Origin: Gemmatimonadota bacterium | GTDB taxonomy: Bacteria; Gemmatimonadota; Gemmatimonadetes; Gemmatimonadales; Gemmatimonadaceae | Assembly: GCA_028287235.1 (NCBI GenBank) | Contig: JAQBQB010000012.1 | Location: 62,001-126,000, forward strand | Direction: 5' to 3' | DNA length: 64,000 nt | Part shown: positions 9,210 through 17,520 of the stretch, piece by piece | Position numbering within the stretch: the stretch's first letter is position 1 | How the letters are laid out: each line of letters begins with the position of its first letter | The notes under the pieces: generated by a model | Database searches by the model: none | The model's input: the letters and a program-made list of their open reading frames with translations, nothing else | Told to the model about the DNA's origin: nothing | Translations under genes and position numbers: made by a program

Positions 9210-9695
9210 ACCGCACTTCAAGCAGTACCGCGCGTCAAGCGCCTCGACGGGTGCGCCACAATCGGCGCACCTTTCGTGTAAGTACCGCCCGCAGGTCGAA
9301 CAAAATTCCGCGTCCGGCTCGGGGCGCGGACCGCAGGTGGGGCACGCCGCGTGCGCCGCGCGGTAGGCGCGAACGGCCGTCTCGATCTCATCGTCTGCAT
9401 TGGACTGATCGACGGTGGCAACGTTCGCCGCACGCGCGTCCTCCCGCCGCATGGCCAACACCGCCTCCTCCGTATACCGCGCCTTGAGCTCAGCGTAGTC
9501 GGTGTCGGAGAGCTTGCCCGTCGCCCGATCGAACTCGATCTCGCGCAGCGCGCCAACCGCCGCCTCGCGCTCGGATTCGCGGGGCACCACCGCCGCGTAC
9601 GTCACCCGCCGCGTGGTCCCGAAGAACACCGGATAGAGCACGAACGCCAGCGCGGCCACGGCGAGCAGTGTTCCGATCACGAGCGCGACGATCAC
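9177..9695 (-). CDS. CcmI-like membrane protein with two zinc ribbons
   Basis: This 172-residue protein starts with one membrane segment (about residues 2-24). A short helical module follows, with LREIEFDRATGKLSDTDYAE (about 50-69), the hallmark of the CcmI N-terminal region found in cytochrome c maturation. The C-terminus carries two zinc ribbons with cysteine pairs C118/C121 with C132/C135 and C143/C146 with C158/C161. Proteobacterial CcmI has TPRs at this end, so the ribbon fusion is unusual. I start it at the GTG at 9695, which overlaps the ccmH stop (GTGA) and has GAGGAG upstream. It is the last gene of ccmE-ccmF-ccmH, so a role as apocytochrome or heme-lyase partner is likely. Confidence 0.75.
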   Translation of the reverse strand: MIVALVIGTLLAVAALAFVLYPVFFGTTRRVTYAAVVPRESEREAAVGALREIEFDRATGKLSDTDYAELKARYTEEAVLAMRREDARAANVATVDQSNADDEIETAVRAYRAAHAACPTCGPRPEPDAEFCSTCGRYLHERCADCGAPVEALDARYCLKCGTTLRHGVAAT

Positions 9696-10318
9696 GAATT
9701 CTCCTCGCCTCGCACTGCGGCCTGAAGGCGCGCCAACTCGTCGGGCGTCGCCGAGGTCGGAAGATCGGGCACCGTGCTGGACTTGGCGCGCGCCGGCTTT
9801 CGCCCAAGGCGGCGGAGCGCGAACGTGAGCACGCCGGCGCCCGCGATCAGCGCCGCGCCAGGGGTGAGCCATGCCAGCAAGTTGAATCCTGATTTGGCCG
9901 GCGCCATCAAGGCGCGCTCACCGTACGTCTTCACGAATGCGTCGATGATCTCCTGCGCACCGTACCCGCCTTCGACCAACGCCATCACGTCACGGTGCAT
10001 CGCGGGCGACACCTGGCAGGAGAAGTCCGTCGTGCGGCAGGTGAAGACGTCGAGCGTGCAGCCGCACTGACAGTGGATGCGCCGCTCGAGTGCGTCGCGC
10101 TCCAGCGGCGTCATCGACGGCGCGGCGCCCGGTTTGGGCGGAAGCGCCACGGGCACCGCCGCCATCTGGTCCATGGCGAACAGGTTCGTCGTGTCGCGCG
10201 CCACGCTCTGATCGTGAATCACGGCACGCTGCTGCTGCGCGCCGGCAAAGCGTGAGCCCACGACCAGCGACGCGGATCCGCCTGCGATCCGCGCAAGAAA
10301 TGCCCGCCGTGAGATCAT
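9692..10318 (-). CDS. ccmH: Cytochrome c maturation protein CcmH
   Basis: This 208-residue CcmH-type protein is the thiol-redox partner of the heme lyase; it keeps apocytochrome CxxCH cysteines reduced. It starts with a twin-arginine-like signal (SRRAFLARIAGG), then a long linker. The redox site sits in a cysteine-dense stretch (C83, C85, C87, C94, C101: CQCGCTLDVFTC). That pattern differs from the proteobacterial LRCxxCQ motif but is typical of CcmH relatives in other phyla. The next conserved region reads VSPAMHRDVMALVEGGYGAQ, and one membrane helix lies near the C-terminus (about 150-170). The start ATG overlaps the ccmF stop and the stop overlaps the CcmI-like start, so the operon is translationally coupled. 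Confidence 0.88.
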   Translation of the reverse strand: MISRRAFLARIAGGSASLVVGSRFAGAQQQRAVIHDQSVARDTTNLFAMDQMAAVPVALPPKPGAAPSMTPLERDALERRIHCQCGCTLDVFTCRTTDFSCQVSPAMHRDVMALVEGGYGAQEIIDAFVKTYGERALMAPAKSGFNLLAWLTPGAALIAGAGVLTFALRRLGRKPARAKSSTVPDLPTSATPDELARLQAAVRGEENS

Positions 10319-12348
10319 ACGCCGACCGTGACTTCGGCTTGCGGACGCGCCGGCGGCATCACCGCGGCGTACCCCGCCTGGCGGCGGCGCTCGGCCTGCG
10401 GCCACATGACGACCAGACCGCCGATCATCATGAGAAAGCCGCCGGTCCACACCCACACCACCAGCGGATTGAACGTGATGCGCAGCTCCGCCGTGTCCGC
10501 GCCGCGAATGCCCGCGAGCACCACGTACGTGTCCTGTCGCGCCGAGTACTTGATGCCCACTTCGGTGATCGGTTGGAAGAGCTGGTGCCGCTGCGAATCG
10601 AGGTACGTGCGCTTCTCACTCGTGATGATGCCGAGGCGCTGCCCGTCGCGGAACGTCTCGAGGCCGACGGACACGGTGTAGCGGTCAGGCCGTTCGGCGT
10701 TCGACACACCCTGGCTCACGAACCGCCATTGGTGGCCGTACGGATCTTTCGTCTCGAAGTACTGCCCTGGCTTGAGCGTGATGTCGTATTCCGACTTGAA
10801 CGCCATGCCGGCGAAGGCCGCGAACAGCATCACGATGCCGGCGTGCACGATGTACCCGCCGTACCGGCGGCGGTTACGACCGACCAGGTGATAGAATCCT
10901 GTAATGATCGATTCCTGATGAATCGACTGCCGGGCGCGAATGCCCTTGTAGAACTCCTGGACGATCGTGCCGGTGACGAATCCGCAGAGGATGTAGGTCA
11001 TGACGGCGTAGGGCTTTCGCATGCCGAGCGCGAACAGCGCGACGCCGACGACCAAGCCGGCGATCGCCGGCCCGGCGAACTGCCGCTTGAGGTTCGACAC
11101 CGACGCCTTGCGCCAGGCGATGAGTGGCCCGATGCCGGTCAACGCGAGCAGCAGCAGCCCGAGGGGCACGTTCACCGTGTTGAAGAACGGCGGACCGACT
11201 GTGATCTTGTTGTTCGTCACCGCTTCCGAGATGAGCGGGAACACCGTGCCCCAGAGCACGGCGAAGGCGATGCCGCACAACACGAGATTGTTGTACAGGA
11301 ACGCCGCCTCGCGGCTCACCATGCTCTCCAGCTCGGCCTTCGCCTCGAGGTCCTTCAGCCGCGTGCCGACGAGATAAATACTTATCCCCGTCGCCAGGAA
11401 GAAGAAGGTCGCGAACCACGGACCCACCGGCGACTGCGCGAACGAATGCACGCTCTCGATCACGCCGCTGCGCGTGATGAACGTTCCGAAGATCGCCAAC
11501 AGGAAGCTGATCACCACGAGCACCACGTTCCACTTCCGGAGCATGCCGCGCTTTTCCTGAATCATGATCGAATGCAGGAACGCGGTCGTCGTGAGCCAAG
11601 GCAGAAACGACGAGTTCTCCACGGGATCCCAGGCCCAGTAGCCGCTCCAGCCGAGCTCCACGTAGGCCCACCACATTCCGAGCACGATGCCGATCGTGAG
11701 GAAGAACCACGACAGGAGCGCCCACCGGCGCACCACGCTCAGCCACTCGGCGTCGAGCCGGCGCGCGAACAGCGCGGCGATCGCGAAGGCGAACGGGATC
11801 GCCGTCGCCACGTAGCCCAGGTAGAGGTTCGGCGGATGAATCGCCATCCCCGGATTCTGAAGCTGCGGATTCATTCCCTTGCCGTCGATCGGAATGAAAT
11901 CCAGGCGATTGAACGGATTCGCCTTGAAGCACATCGTGACGATGAAGAACAGCAGAATGGCCGACAGCGTGCCCGTCGCCCATGGCGTGAGCTCGCGGTT
12001 GCGCGTACGGCTCGACGCGATGGCGATCGTGCCGTACATCGACAGGATCAGCGCCCAGAAGAGCATCGACCCGGCCTGCCCGCTCCAGAACGACGTGAAG
12101 ATGTAGACGTTCGGCATGTTCGAGCTGATGTGGCTCGCCACATACTCGAGCGAGAAGTCGCGCGAGAGCAGCGCGGTCCACAGGCCCGCCGACGCCAGCA
12201 CGATCATGGCGAACGTCGCGTACAATCCACGAACGCCGCTGCTCACGAGATCGTCGCGCCTGAGCGCGCCGCCCGCGTACGACACGGTCGTCGACCAAGC
12301 CGCCATCAACAGCGCGACCCACAGCGACAGCTCGCCAATGAGGATCAC
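10315..12348 (-). CDS. ccmF: Cytochrome c heme lyase subunit CcmF
   Basis: CcmF is the integral membrane protein that takes heme from holo-CcmE and, with CcmH, attaches it to apocytochrome c. The 677-residue protein has about 14 hydrophobic segments. The WWD heme-handling domain is visible as GYWAWDPVENSSFLPWL (about residues 225-241). A periplasmic soluble domain near the C-terminus (about 520-620) precedes the last helix. The GTG start at 12348 overlaps the ccmE stop (GTGA), and the stop overlaps ccmH. The usual ccmA, B, C and G genes are not in this cluster, so they must be elsewhere or replaced. Confidence 0.95.
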   Translation of the reverse strand: MILIGELSLWVALLMAAWSTTVSYAGGALRRDDLVSSGVRGLYATFAMIVLASAGLWTALLSRDFSLEYVASHISSNMPNVYIFTSFWSGQAGSMLFWALILSMYGTIAIASSRTRNRELTPWATGTLSAILLFFIVTMCFKANPFNRLDFIPIDGKGMNPQLQNPGMAIHPPNLYLGYVATAIPFAFAIAALFARRLDAEWLSVVRRWALLSWFFLTIGIVLGMWWAYVELGWSGYWAWDPVENSSFLPWLTTTAFLHSIMIQEKRGMLRKWNVVLVVISFLLAIFGTFITRSGVIESVHSFAQSPVGPWFATFFFLATGISIYLVGTRLKDLEAKAELESMVSREAAFLYNNLVLCGIAFAVLWGTVFPLISEAVTNNKITVGPPFFNTVNVPLGLLLLALTGIGPLIAWRKASVSNLKRQFAGPAIAGLVVGVALFALGMRKPYAVMTYILCGFVTGTIVQEFYKGIRARQSIHQESIITGFYHLVGRNRRRYGGYIVHAGIVMLFAAFAGMAFKSEYDITLKPGQYFETKDPYGHQWRFVSQGVSNAERPDRYTVSVGLETFRDGQRLGIITSEKRTYLDSQRHQLFQPITEVGIKYSARQDTYVVLAGIRGADTAELRITFNPLVVWVWTGGFLMMIGGLVVMWPQAERRRQAGYAAVMPPARPQAEVTVGV

Positions 12349-12803
12349 GCTTTCTGCGCTCCAGCTTTGTACCCGGGCGTCTGCTTGTACTTGTCGGCGG
12401 GGTTCGTCGGCGCGTTCTCGTAGCGCGACGCGCACTTGGCGAGCAGCTCCGTCGCCTGGAAGGTGCCGTCGGTCCCCATGCGGCCGCTCACGACGACGTC
12501 GACGCTGTCGGTGAACGTGTCGGGCGCGATGCCGCGATACACCACCGGGAACGTCTTCGCCCCGTCGGTCACGTTGAACGTGTACTTCTTGCCGCCGGGG
12601 TCGCGCTGGATCGTGCCGGAGACCACACGGGCCCCCACCTTCACACCGGCGTTCACGAAGCTGGGGTCCTTCTGGACCTTGGCGGCCAACTCCGTCGGCG
12701 TCATGTAATACATGCCGGTGTCGCTGATCGAGCTCGCCATCAAATAGCCGGCGACGCCGAGCACCACTGCGCCGCCGATGAGGAATTTCGTGCGTGGCTT
12801 CAT
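12345..12803 (-). CDS. ccmE: Heme chaperone CcmE, CxxxY type
   Basis: CcmE binds heme covalently in the periplasm and hands it to CcmF. This 152-residue form has an N-terminal anchor (about 5-23) and a single OB-like domain. The heme-attachment site in most bacteria is HxxxY; here the aligned segment is LLAKCASRY, with Cys124 and Tyr128, so this is the CxxxY variant known from archaea and some deltaproteobacteria. I start it at MKPRTKFLIGG because the upstream extension is not hydrophobic. A 91-base gap upstream probably holds its promoter. Its stop overlaps the ccmF start. Confidence 0.93.
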   Translation of the reverse strand: MKPRTKFLIGGAVVLGVAGYLMASSISDTGMYYMTPTELAAKVQKDPSFVNAGVKVGARVVSGTIQRDPGGKKYTFNVTDGAKTFPVVYRGIAPDTFTDSVDVVVSGRMGTDGTFQATELLAKCASRYENAPTNPADKYKQTPGYKAGAQKA

Positions 12804-12894
12804 TTCATGAACCTCGAGACGCGGGCATCTGGATGCGCTTACCACGCATCCTGCCGCAGGCCTTCAATATAACGGTCGTACGCCCGGCCGGGAC

Positions 12895-13212
12895 TCAGGG
12901 TTCCGTGCGCGCCAACAGAAGACTGGCCGCCGCGATTCCCGCCCCGTCCCAGGTCAGGTCCTTGAGGCTCGGATCGCCGCCGAATTTCTTGTCATAGAGC
13001 TCCTTCCCGACGCCGACCGACAGGCTCGCGGCGCTCGCTCCGGCCAGCGCCCCGGTCCGCGATGCACCCGCCAGGCGAAGCGCGCTGAACGAGGCGCTTT
13101 GCACGAATGCCGACATGAAAAAGTGCTTCGCCTTGTCCGGCGAGAACCACGGGTCGCGGCCGGCGGGCTCGCCGCCGAAGTGCAGCGTGAACAAGAAGGC
13201 CAGTCCGCGCAT
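12895..13212 (-). CDS. YfiM-like (DUF2279) small membrane-associated protein
   Basis: This 105-residue protein belongs to the DUF2279/YfiM group of predicted periplasmic or lipoprotein-like proteins of unknown function. The N-terminus is hydrophobic. The two family blocks are both present: DKAKHFFMSAFVQSA (about 27-41) and VGKELYDKKFGGDPSLKDLT (about 68-87) followed by WDGAGI. No lipobox cysteine is seen. Its ATG overlaps the stop of the uracil-DNA glycosylase gene (TGATG). Nothing in the sequence ties it functionally to its neighbours. Confidence 0.75.
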   Translation of the reverse strand: MRGLAFLFTLHFGGEPAGRDPWFSPDKAKHFFMSAFVQSASFSALRLAGASRTGALAGASAASLSVGVGKELYDKKFGGDPSLKDLTWDGAGIAAASLLLARTEP

Positions 13213-13850
13213 CACGCCACGCTCCGTTTTCCAGGTCCGCTGCCGATGCCGAGCTCCGCCAATTCCCGCCCGATCAGCTCGAGCGCGCGCTCGAGCAGCG
13301 CGGGATGGTTGCCCTGGTGAATCCAGCTGCTCGCCCCCGACGGATGCGGCAGGGGAATCGCCGTCGCGCGCCCTCCCACGTGCGTCACATCGTGCGCCCG
13401 ACCGATGAGCTGGTCGAGCGGAAGGTTCGGCAGGAAGCGCGTGATGGCCAGTCGTCCCACGGGAATCAACAACCTCGGCCGAATGATCCGCAGCTCCGCA
13501 TCCAACCACACCGAGCAGGCTTCCTGCTCCGCCGGCGACGGCACCCGGTCGCCCCGCCCGCTCGGACTCGGCCCCGGATAGCAGCGCGTGATCGCGGCGA
13601 TGTAGATCCGCCGTCTCGCTGTCTTTTCGTCGACCCCGGCTCGCTCGAGCCAGCGGAACAGCGTCTTCCCCGCGCGGCCGGCGAACGGTTGCCCGCCGGC
13701 CGCCTCGACCCGCCCCGGCGCCTGGCCGACCAACATCGCTTTCGGAGACGCGGCGCCCGACACGATCGGCACCACGGCGTTGTCGTGTCCGCACATCCGG
13801 CAGTCGGCGAGCGCGAGACAGTGCGACGCGAGCGGGGCCTTGGTCGCCAC
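13212..13850 (-). CDS. Uracil-DNA glycosylase superfamily protein (family 4/5-like, Fe-S type)
   Basis: This 212-residue enzyme should remove uracil, and perhaps other deaminated bases, from DNA as the first step of base excision repair. Motif 1 is VGQAPG (41-46), followed by GGQPFAGRAGK, as in the thermostable Fe-S families. Cys17, Cys20, Cys90 and Cys112 fit the four-cysteine iron-sulfur cluster. The second motif is LPHPSGASSW, closer to families 4/5 than to Ung. The length is normal. It starts 4 bases after the glpK stop and overlaps the next gene by one base. The exact subfamily would need a tree. Confidence 0.88.
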   Translation of the reverse strand: MATKAPLASHCLALADCRMCGHDNAVVPIVSGAASPKAMLVGQAPGRVEAAGGQPFAGRAGKTLFRWLERAGVDEKTARRRIYIAAITRCYPGPSPSGRGDRVPSPAEQEACSVWLDAELRIIRPRLLIPVGRLAITRFLPNLPLDQLIGRAHDVTHVGGRATAIPLPHPSGASSWIHQGNHPALLERALELIGRELAELGIGSGPGKRSVA

Positions 13851-13854
13851 TGCG

Positions 13855-15336
13855 CTACACCTCGCGCCTGTCGCGCGCCCACGACACCGCGGCGCGGACG
13901 GCGCGCTGCCAGCCGCTCATGAGCCGCGCCGATTCCGGCCTGCCCATCCGCGGTGCGAACGACGTGAACCGGCGCGTGCCGATGAAGTCGTCGGCGTTCT
14001 TCCATACGCCCGCCGCCAAACCGGCCAGCCCCGCCGCGCCGAGCGCGGTCGTCTCGACCATGTCCGGTCGCTCGACGGGAACGCCGAGGACGTCCGCCTG
14101 GAATTGCATGAGCCAGTCGTTGCTCGTTGGTCCGCCATCGACGCGCAGACGATCGAATGGCGCGCCGCTCGCTTCACGCATCGTGCTCAAGACGTCCGCC
14201 GTGCCGAACGCCATCGCCTCGAGCGCGGCGCGCGCGAGCTGCGCCCGGCCGGTGCCGCGCGTGAGACCGACGATCGTGCCGCGCGCATCCGCCTCCCAGT
14301 GCGGCGCGCCGAGCCCGGTGAGTGCGGGAACGAAGTACACGCCGTCCGTTGATTGGATGGAGCGTGCCAACGTCTCGGTGTCCGCGGCGTTCTCGATGAT
14401 GCCCAGGCCGTCGCGCAGCCATTGCACCGCCGCGCCGGCGATGAAAATCGCGGCCTCGAGCGCGTACGCCGGTGCGCCCGTCGCGTCGCAGGCCACCGTC
14501 GTGAGCAGACCGCCGCGCGCCTTGGGCCGCTCCGCGCCGGCGTTGAGCAGAAGGAAGGCGCCGGTGCCGTAGGTGTTCTTACCCGTTCCGCGCGTCCAGC
14601 AACCTTGCCCGAACAGCGCCGCTTGCTGATCGCCGGCGATTCCAAGAATCGGAAGCTCCATTCCGAGGTGTTCGCTGCGCGCCACGCCGAAGTCGCCGCT
14701 CGACGGGCGCACCTCGGGGAGCATCTCCATCGGCACGCCGAACAGCTCGCACAGCTCGGCGCTCCACGCCAGCGTATTGATGTCGAACAGCAGCGTGCGC
14801 GACGCGTTCGTCGTATCGGTGGCGTGCACGGCGCCATTCGTCAGCTTCCACACCAGCCAGCTGTCGATCGTTCCCACGGCGAGATCGGCCGGCGCGTAGC
14901 GCTCGAACAGCCGCTGCTCGCGAATGAGCCACTCGATCTTGGTCGCCGAGAAGTACGGATCGGGAAGCAGCCCGGTCCGCTGCGCGATCCACTCCGTGCG
15001 AGGCGCCAACTCCTGAGATCGCGGCGACGTCCGGCGGTCCTGCCAGACGATGGCGTTATACACCGGTCGTCCGCTGGCGCGCTCCCAGATGACGACCGTC
15101 TCGCGTTGATTCGTGATGCCGATCGCGACAGGTGTGGCGCCCGCCGCGCGAATGGCGTCGCGCGCCGATTCCCGAACGCATTCCAGAATCCTCATCGGAT
15201 CGTGCTCGACCCAACCCGGATTCGGAAAGTGTTGCGGAAGCTCGCGATAGCCTCGGCCGGCGACGCGCCCGTCCTCGCCGATCATCAGGCAGGTCACGCC
15301 GGTCGTGCCCTCGTCGATCGCCAGGACGTGTCTCAT
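13855..15336 (-). CDS. glpK: Glycerol kinase
   Basis: GlpK phosphorylates glycerol to sn-glycerol 3-phosphate with ATP. The 493-residue protein shows the FGGY-kinase pattern throughout: N-terminal AIDEGTTGVTCLMI, the glycerol-contact region ITNQRETVVIWERASG with WQDRR, GIAGDQQAALFGQGC in the middle, GLGAPHWEADARG, and the C-terminal VDGGPTSNDWLMQFQAD and TTALGAAGLAGLAAGVW. The length is standard. The ATG overlaps the mtnA stop. No glpF or glpD gene is in the window, so the kinase is separated from the usual glycerol genes. Family members for other polyols exist, but the motifs favour glycerol. Confidence 0.93.
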   Translation of the reverse strand: MRHVLAIDEGTTGVTCLMIGEDGRVAGRGYRELPQHFPNPGWVEHDPMRILECVRESARDAIRAAGATPVAIGITNQRETVVIWERASGRPVYNAIVWQDRRTSPRSQELAPRTEWIAQRTGLLPDPYFSATKIEWLIREQRLFERYAPADLAVGTIDSWLVWKLTNGAVHATDTTNASRTLLFDINTLAWSAELCELFGVPMEMLPEVRPSSGDFGVARSEHLGMELPILGIAGDQQAALFGQGCWTRGTGKNTYGTGAFLLLNAGAERPKARGGLLTTVACDATGAPAYALEAAIFIAGAAVQWLRDGLGIIENAADTETLARSIQSTDGVYFVPALTGLGAPHWEADARGTIVGLTRGTGRAQLARAALEAMAFGTADVLSTMREASGAPFDRLRVDGGPTSNDWLMQFQADVLGVPVERPDMVETTALGAAGLAGLAAGVWKNADDFIGTRRFTSFAPRMGRPESARLMSGWQRAVRAAVSWARDRREV

Positions 15337-16337
15337 CGCGCGAGCGGGCCGAAATCGTACGGTGCGCGATGGACGCCCCGGTCGCTCACGATCGCCGTGA
15401 TCAGCGTCGCGGGCGTCACGTCGAACGCCGGATTGTACACGTCGGCGTCGATCGGCGCGGTGAGCGTTCCAAAGCCGCAGCGCACTTCGTCGGCACCGCG
15501 GTGCTCGATGAGAATTTCTTCACCGCTGGCCGTGCCGGCGTCGAAGGTGCTCGTCGGCGCGGCGACGTAGAACGGAATGCCGTGGTGCGCCGCGGCGATC
15601 GCGAGCGGATACGTGCCGATCTTGTTCGCCGTGTCGCCGTTGCGCGCGATCCGGTCGGCGCCGACGATGCAGAGATCGATCTCGCCCGCCTTCATCAACG
15701 ACGCCGCGGCGCTGTCGACGAGCACCGTCGTCGGAATGCCCGCGCGCGTCAGCTCCCACGCGGTGAGCCGGCTGCCCTGCAGCAGCGGGCGCGTTTCGTC
15801 GGCGTACACGTGAACCTTCCGGCCCTCGCTGGCCGCAACGTACACCGCGGCGAGCGCGGTGCCCATGCCGCCCGTGGCGAGCGCGCCGGCGTTGCAATGT
15901 GTCAGCACGCGCGCGCCATCGGGAATGAGCGCGGCTCCATGCTCGCCGATGCGGCGGCACATCTCGCGATCCTCCTCGAGAATCCGCGTCGCCTCCGCGC
16001 GCAACGCGGATCGAAGCTCGGCTGGGCTCCCCCGAACTTTCTCCGCCGCACGCTCCATCCGGTCGAGCGCCCAGCGAAGGTTCACCGCCGTGGGCCGCGC
16101 CGAGGCCAGGCGCGCCGCCGCGCTCGCGACCTGATCGTCCGGCGCAAGCGTCAGAGCCATCGCCGCCGCAATCCCGATCGCCGGCGCTCCGCGCACGGCG
16201 AGCGTCGCGATCGCCGCGAACACGTCCTCGACGGTGCGCAGATCGCGATAGACCTCGCGCGCCGGCAGCTCGCGCTGATCCAGGATCCGCACGCCCGCTC
16301 CGTCATCCGACCACCGCACCGGCTCGATCACGTCCAT
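15333..16337 (-). CDS. mtnA: S-methyl-5-thioribose-1-phosphate isomerase (MtnA)
   Basis: MtnA isomerises 5-methylthioribose 1-phosphate to the ribulose form in methionine salvage. The catalytic pair is visible: Cys148 in LTHCNAGALATGGMGTAL and Asp228 in VGADRIARNGDTANKIGT, equivalent to the cysteine and aspartate of characterised MtnA. The N-terminal VRGAPAIGIAAAMAL is also conserved. I start it at the ATG of MDVIEPVRW (334 residues, normal length); an in-frame GTG at 16367 would add 10 residues. Its stop overlaps the glpK ATG. Other mtn genes are not in the window, so the full pathway cannot be judged. Confidence 0.92.
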   Translation of the reverse strand: MDVIEPVRWSDDGAGVRILDQRELPAREVYRDLRTVEDVFAAIATLAVRGAPAIGIAAAMALTLAPDDQVASAAARLASARPTAVNLRWALDRMERAAEKVRGSPAELRSALRAEATRILEEDREMCRRIGEHGAALIPDGARVLTHCNAGALATGGMGTALAAVYVAASEGRKVHVYADETRPLLQGSRLTAWELTRAGIPTTVLVDSAAASLMKAGEIDLCIVGADRIARNGDTANKIGTYPLAIAAAHHGIPFYVAAPTSTFDAGTASGEEILIEHRGADEVRCGFGTLTAPIDADVYNPAFDVTPATLITAIVSDRGVHRAPYDFGPLAR

Positions 16338-16395
16338 GGCGAAACGTAGGATTCGGCCGCGCGCCACGTAAGCCGCGCGCCAACGTGACCGCGCG

Positions 16396-17421
16396 TCAGT
16401 CGTCCGTCCGCCGTGCGCTCCGCCGCTCCGGGAAGTGCCGATCGAGGAAGGTGATCAGCGCCTTCTCCTCCGGCGAATAGGCCTGGCCGCGATTCGCCGC
16501 GGTGCGCCGTGCGCGCGGCAGCGCGATCGTCTCGCCTTCGTCGAGATAGCGCGCCACGACGATCGGATGGACGTACGACTTCCGGCAGATCGTGGGCGTG
16601 TTGCCGAGCTCCGTCGACACGAGCCGCATGGCGAGCGCCACGTTTCGCTTCGCCTCAGTCGCGGTTTTCGCCGGTCCGAGCTCGGCGAGCACCGTCGCGG
16701 CGCGCAGCGTGCCGCCCCACGTGCGGAAATCCTTGGCGCTGTAGCGGCCCACCCGCTCCTGCAAATACTCGTTCACGTCGCGCGCCGTGATGACGTGCCA
16801 CGCACCATTCCGCCGGTAGCGAAACAGCTTTCCGCCCGGCGTGCGCAACTGCCGCTCGAGGAGTCTCACCAACTCGGGATCGGTGACGACCTGGCGCTGG
16901 TCGATGCTTCCCTTTCCCCGATACTCGAGTCGCGCCGTTCCGTTGGAGACGTCGACGTGAGACTTCTTGAGCGTCGTGATGCCGAAGGTCCCGTTCTCCT
17001 TTGCGTATCGTTCGCCGCCTACGCGGCAGAACGTCTCGCTGATCAACCGCAGCACCGTCGCCGAGACGGTATCCGCGTCGAGCGTGTCGACGCGCGCTCG
17101 CGGCCGCGCGTCGGCGTTCAGCGCTCGCCGAATTCGCGGCAAGTCCTTGGCGAGCTGCCGCACGCGATGATACTTCCGCAATTCGCGCCGCTCGACCGCG
17201 CGATCGTTGTAGCGATACTGTTTGCGCCCGCGCGCGTCGAATCCCCACGCCTGAATCGCCGAGCGCGGAGTGGTCGCGATGTGCACGTCGCGCCACGCCG
17301 GCGGCACGCGCAGCGCGTCGATCCGCGCCAGCACGCGCGCGTCACGAACGACGCGGTCGGCCGCGTCGACATAGCGAAAGCCAGAACGTTTCGTGCCGAG
17401 ACGCCGAAGCCAAGTCGACAT
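16396..17421 (-). CDS. DNA topoisomerase IB (poxvirus type)
   Basis: This 341-residue enzyme relaxes supercoils through a 3'-phosphotyrosyl intermediate, like vaccinia topoisomerase. The N-terminal DNA-clamp domain includes IQAWGFDARGRKQYRYND. The catalytic domain shows RVGGERYAKENGTFGITTL (133-151), KDFRTWGGTLRAATVL (230-245), and the nucleophile Tyr283 in NTPTICRKSYVHP. The length fits bacterial TopIB. A 99-base divergent gap to the crotonase gene contains a G-rich inverted element that must overlap the promoter of this gene. Confidence 0.95.
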   Translation of the reverse strand: MSTWLRRLGTKRSGFRYVDAADRVVRDARVLARIDALRVPPAWRDVHIATTPRSAIQAWGFDARGRKQYRYNDRAVERRELRKYHRVRQLAKDLPRIRRALNADARPRARVDTLDADTVSATVLRLISETFCRVGGERYAKENGTFGITTLKKSHVDVSNGTARLEYRGKGSIDQRQVVTDPELVRLLERQLRTPGGKLFRYRRNGAWHVITARDVNEYLQERVGRYSAKDFRTWGGTLRAATVLAELGPAKTATEAKRNVALAMRLVSTELGNTPTICRKSYVHPIVVARYLDEGETIALPRARRTAANRGQAYSPEEKALITFLDRHFPERRSARRTDD

Positions 17422-17426
17422 GAAGC

Positions 17427-17508
17427 AGGGTTCAGGGTATAGGATTGGGGTCTAGGGAAAGTACGCGGCACACGTCTCCTATACCCTATACCCCAGACCC
17501 TAAACCCT
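17427..17508. repeat. G-rich inverted element with TAGGG motifs (copy 2)
   Basis: AGGGTTCAGGGTATAGG and GGGGTCTAGGG make up the left arm. The right arm CCTATACCCT, CCCCAGACCC, TAAACCC is its approximate reverse complement: AGGGTATAGG at 17434-17443 pairs exactly with CCTATACCCT at 17478-17487. The core AAAGTACGCGGCACACG resembles the core of copy 1 (8588-8692). The element fills most of the gap between the divergent topoisomerase and crotonase genes, so it could carry or block their promoters. Confidence 0.6.
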
Positions 17509-17520
17509 TAGTTTTACTCC

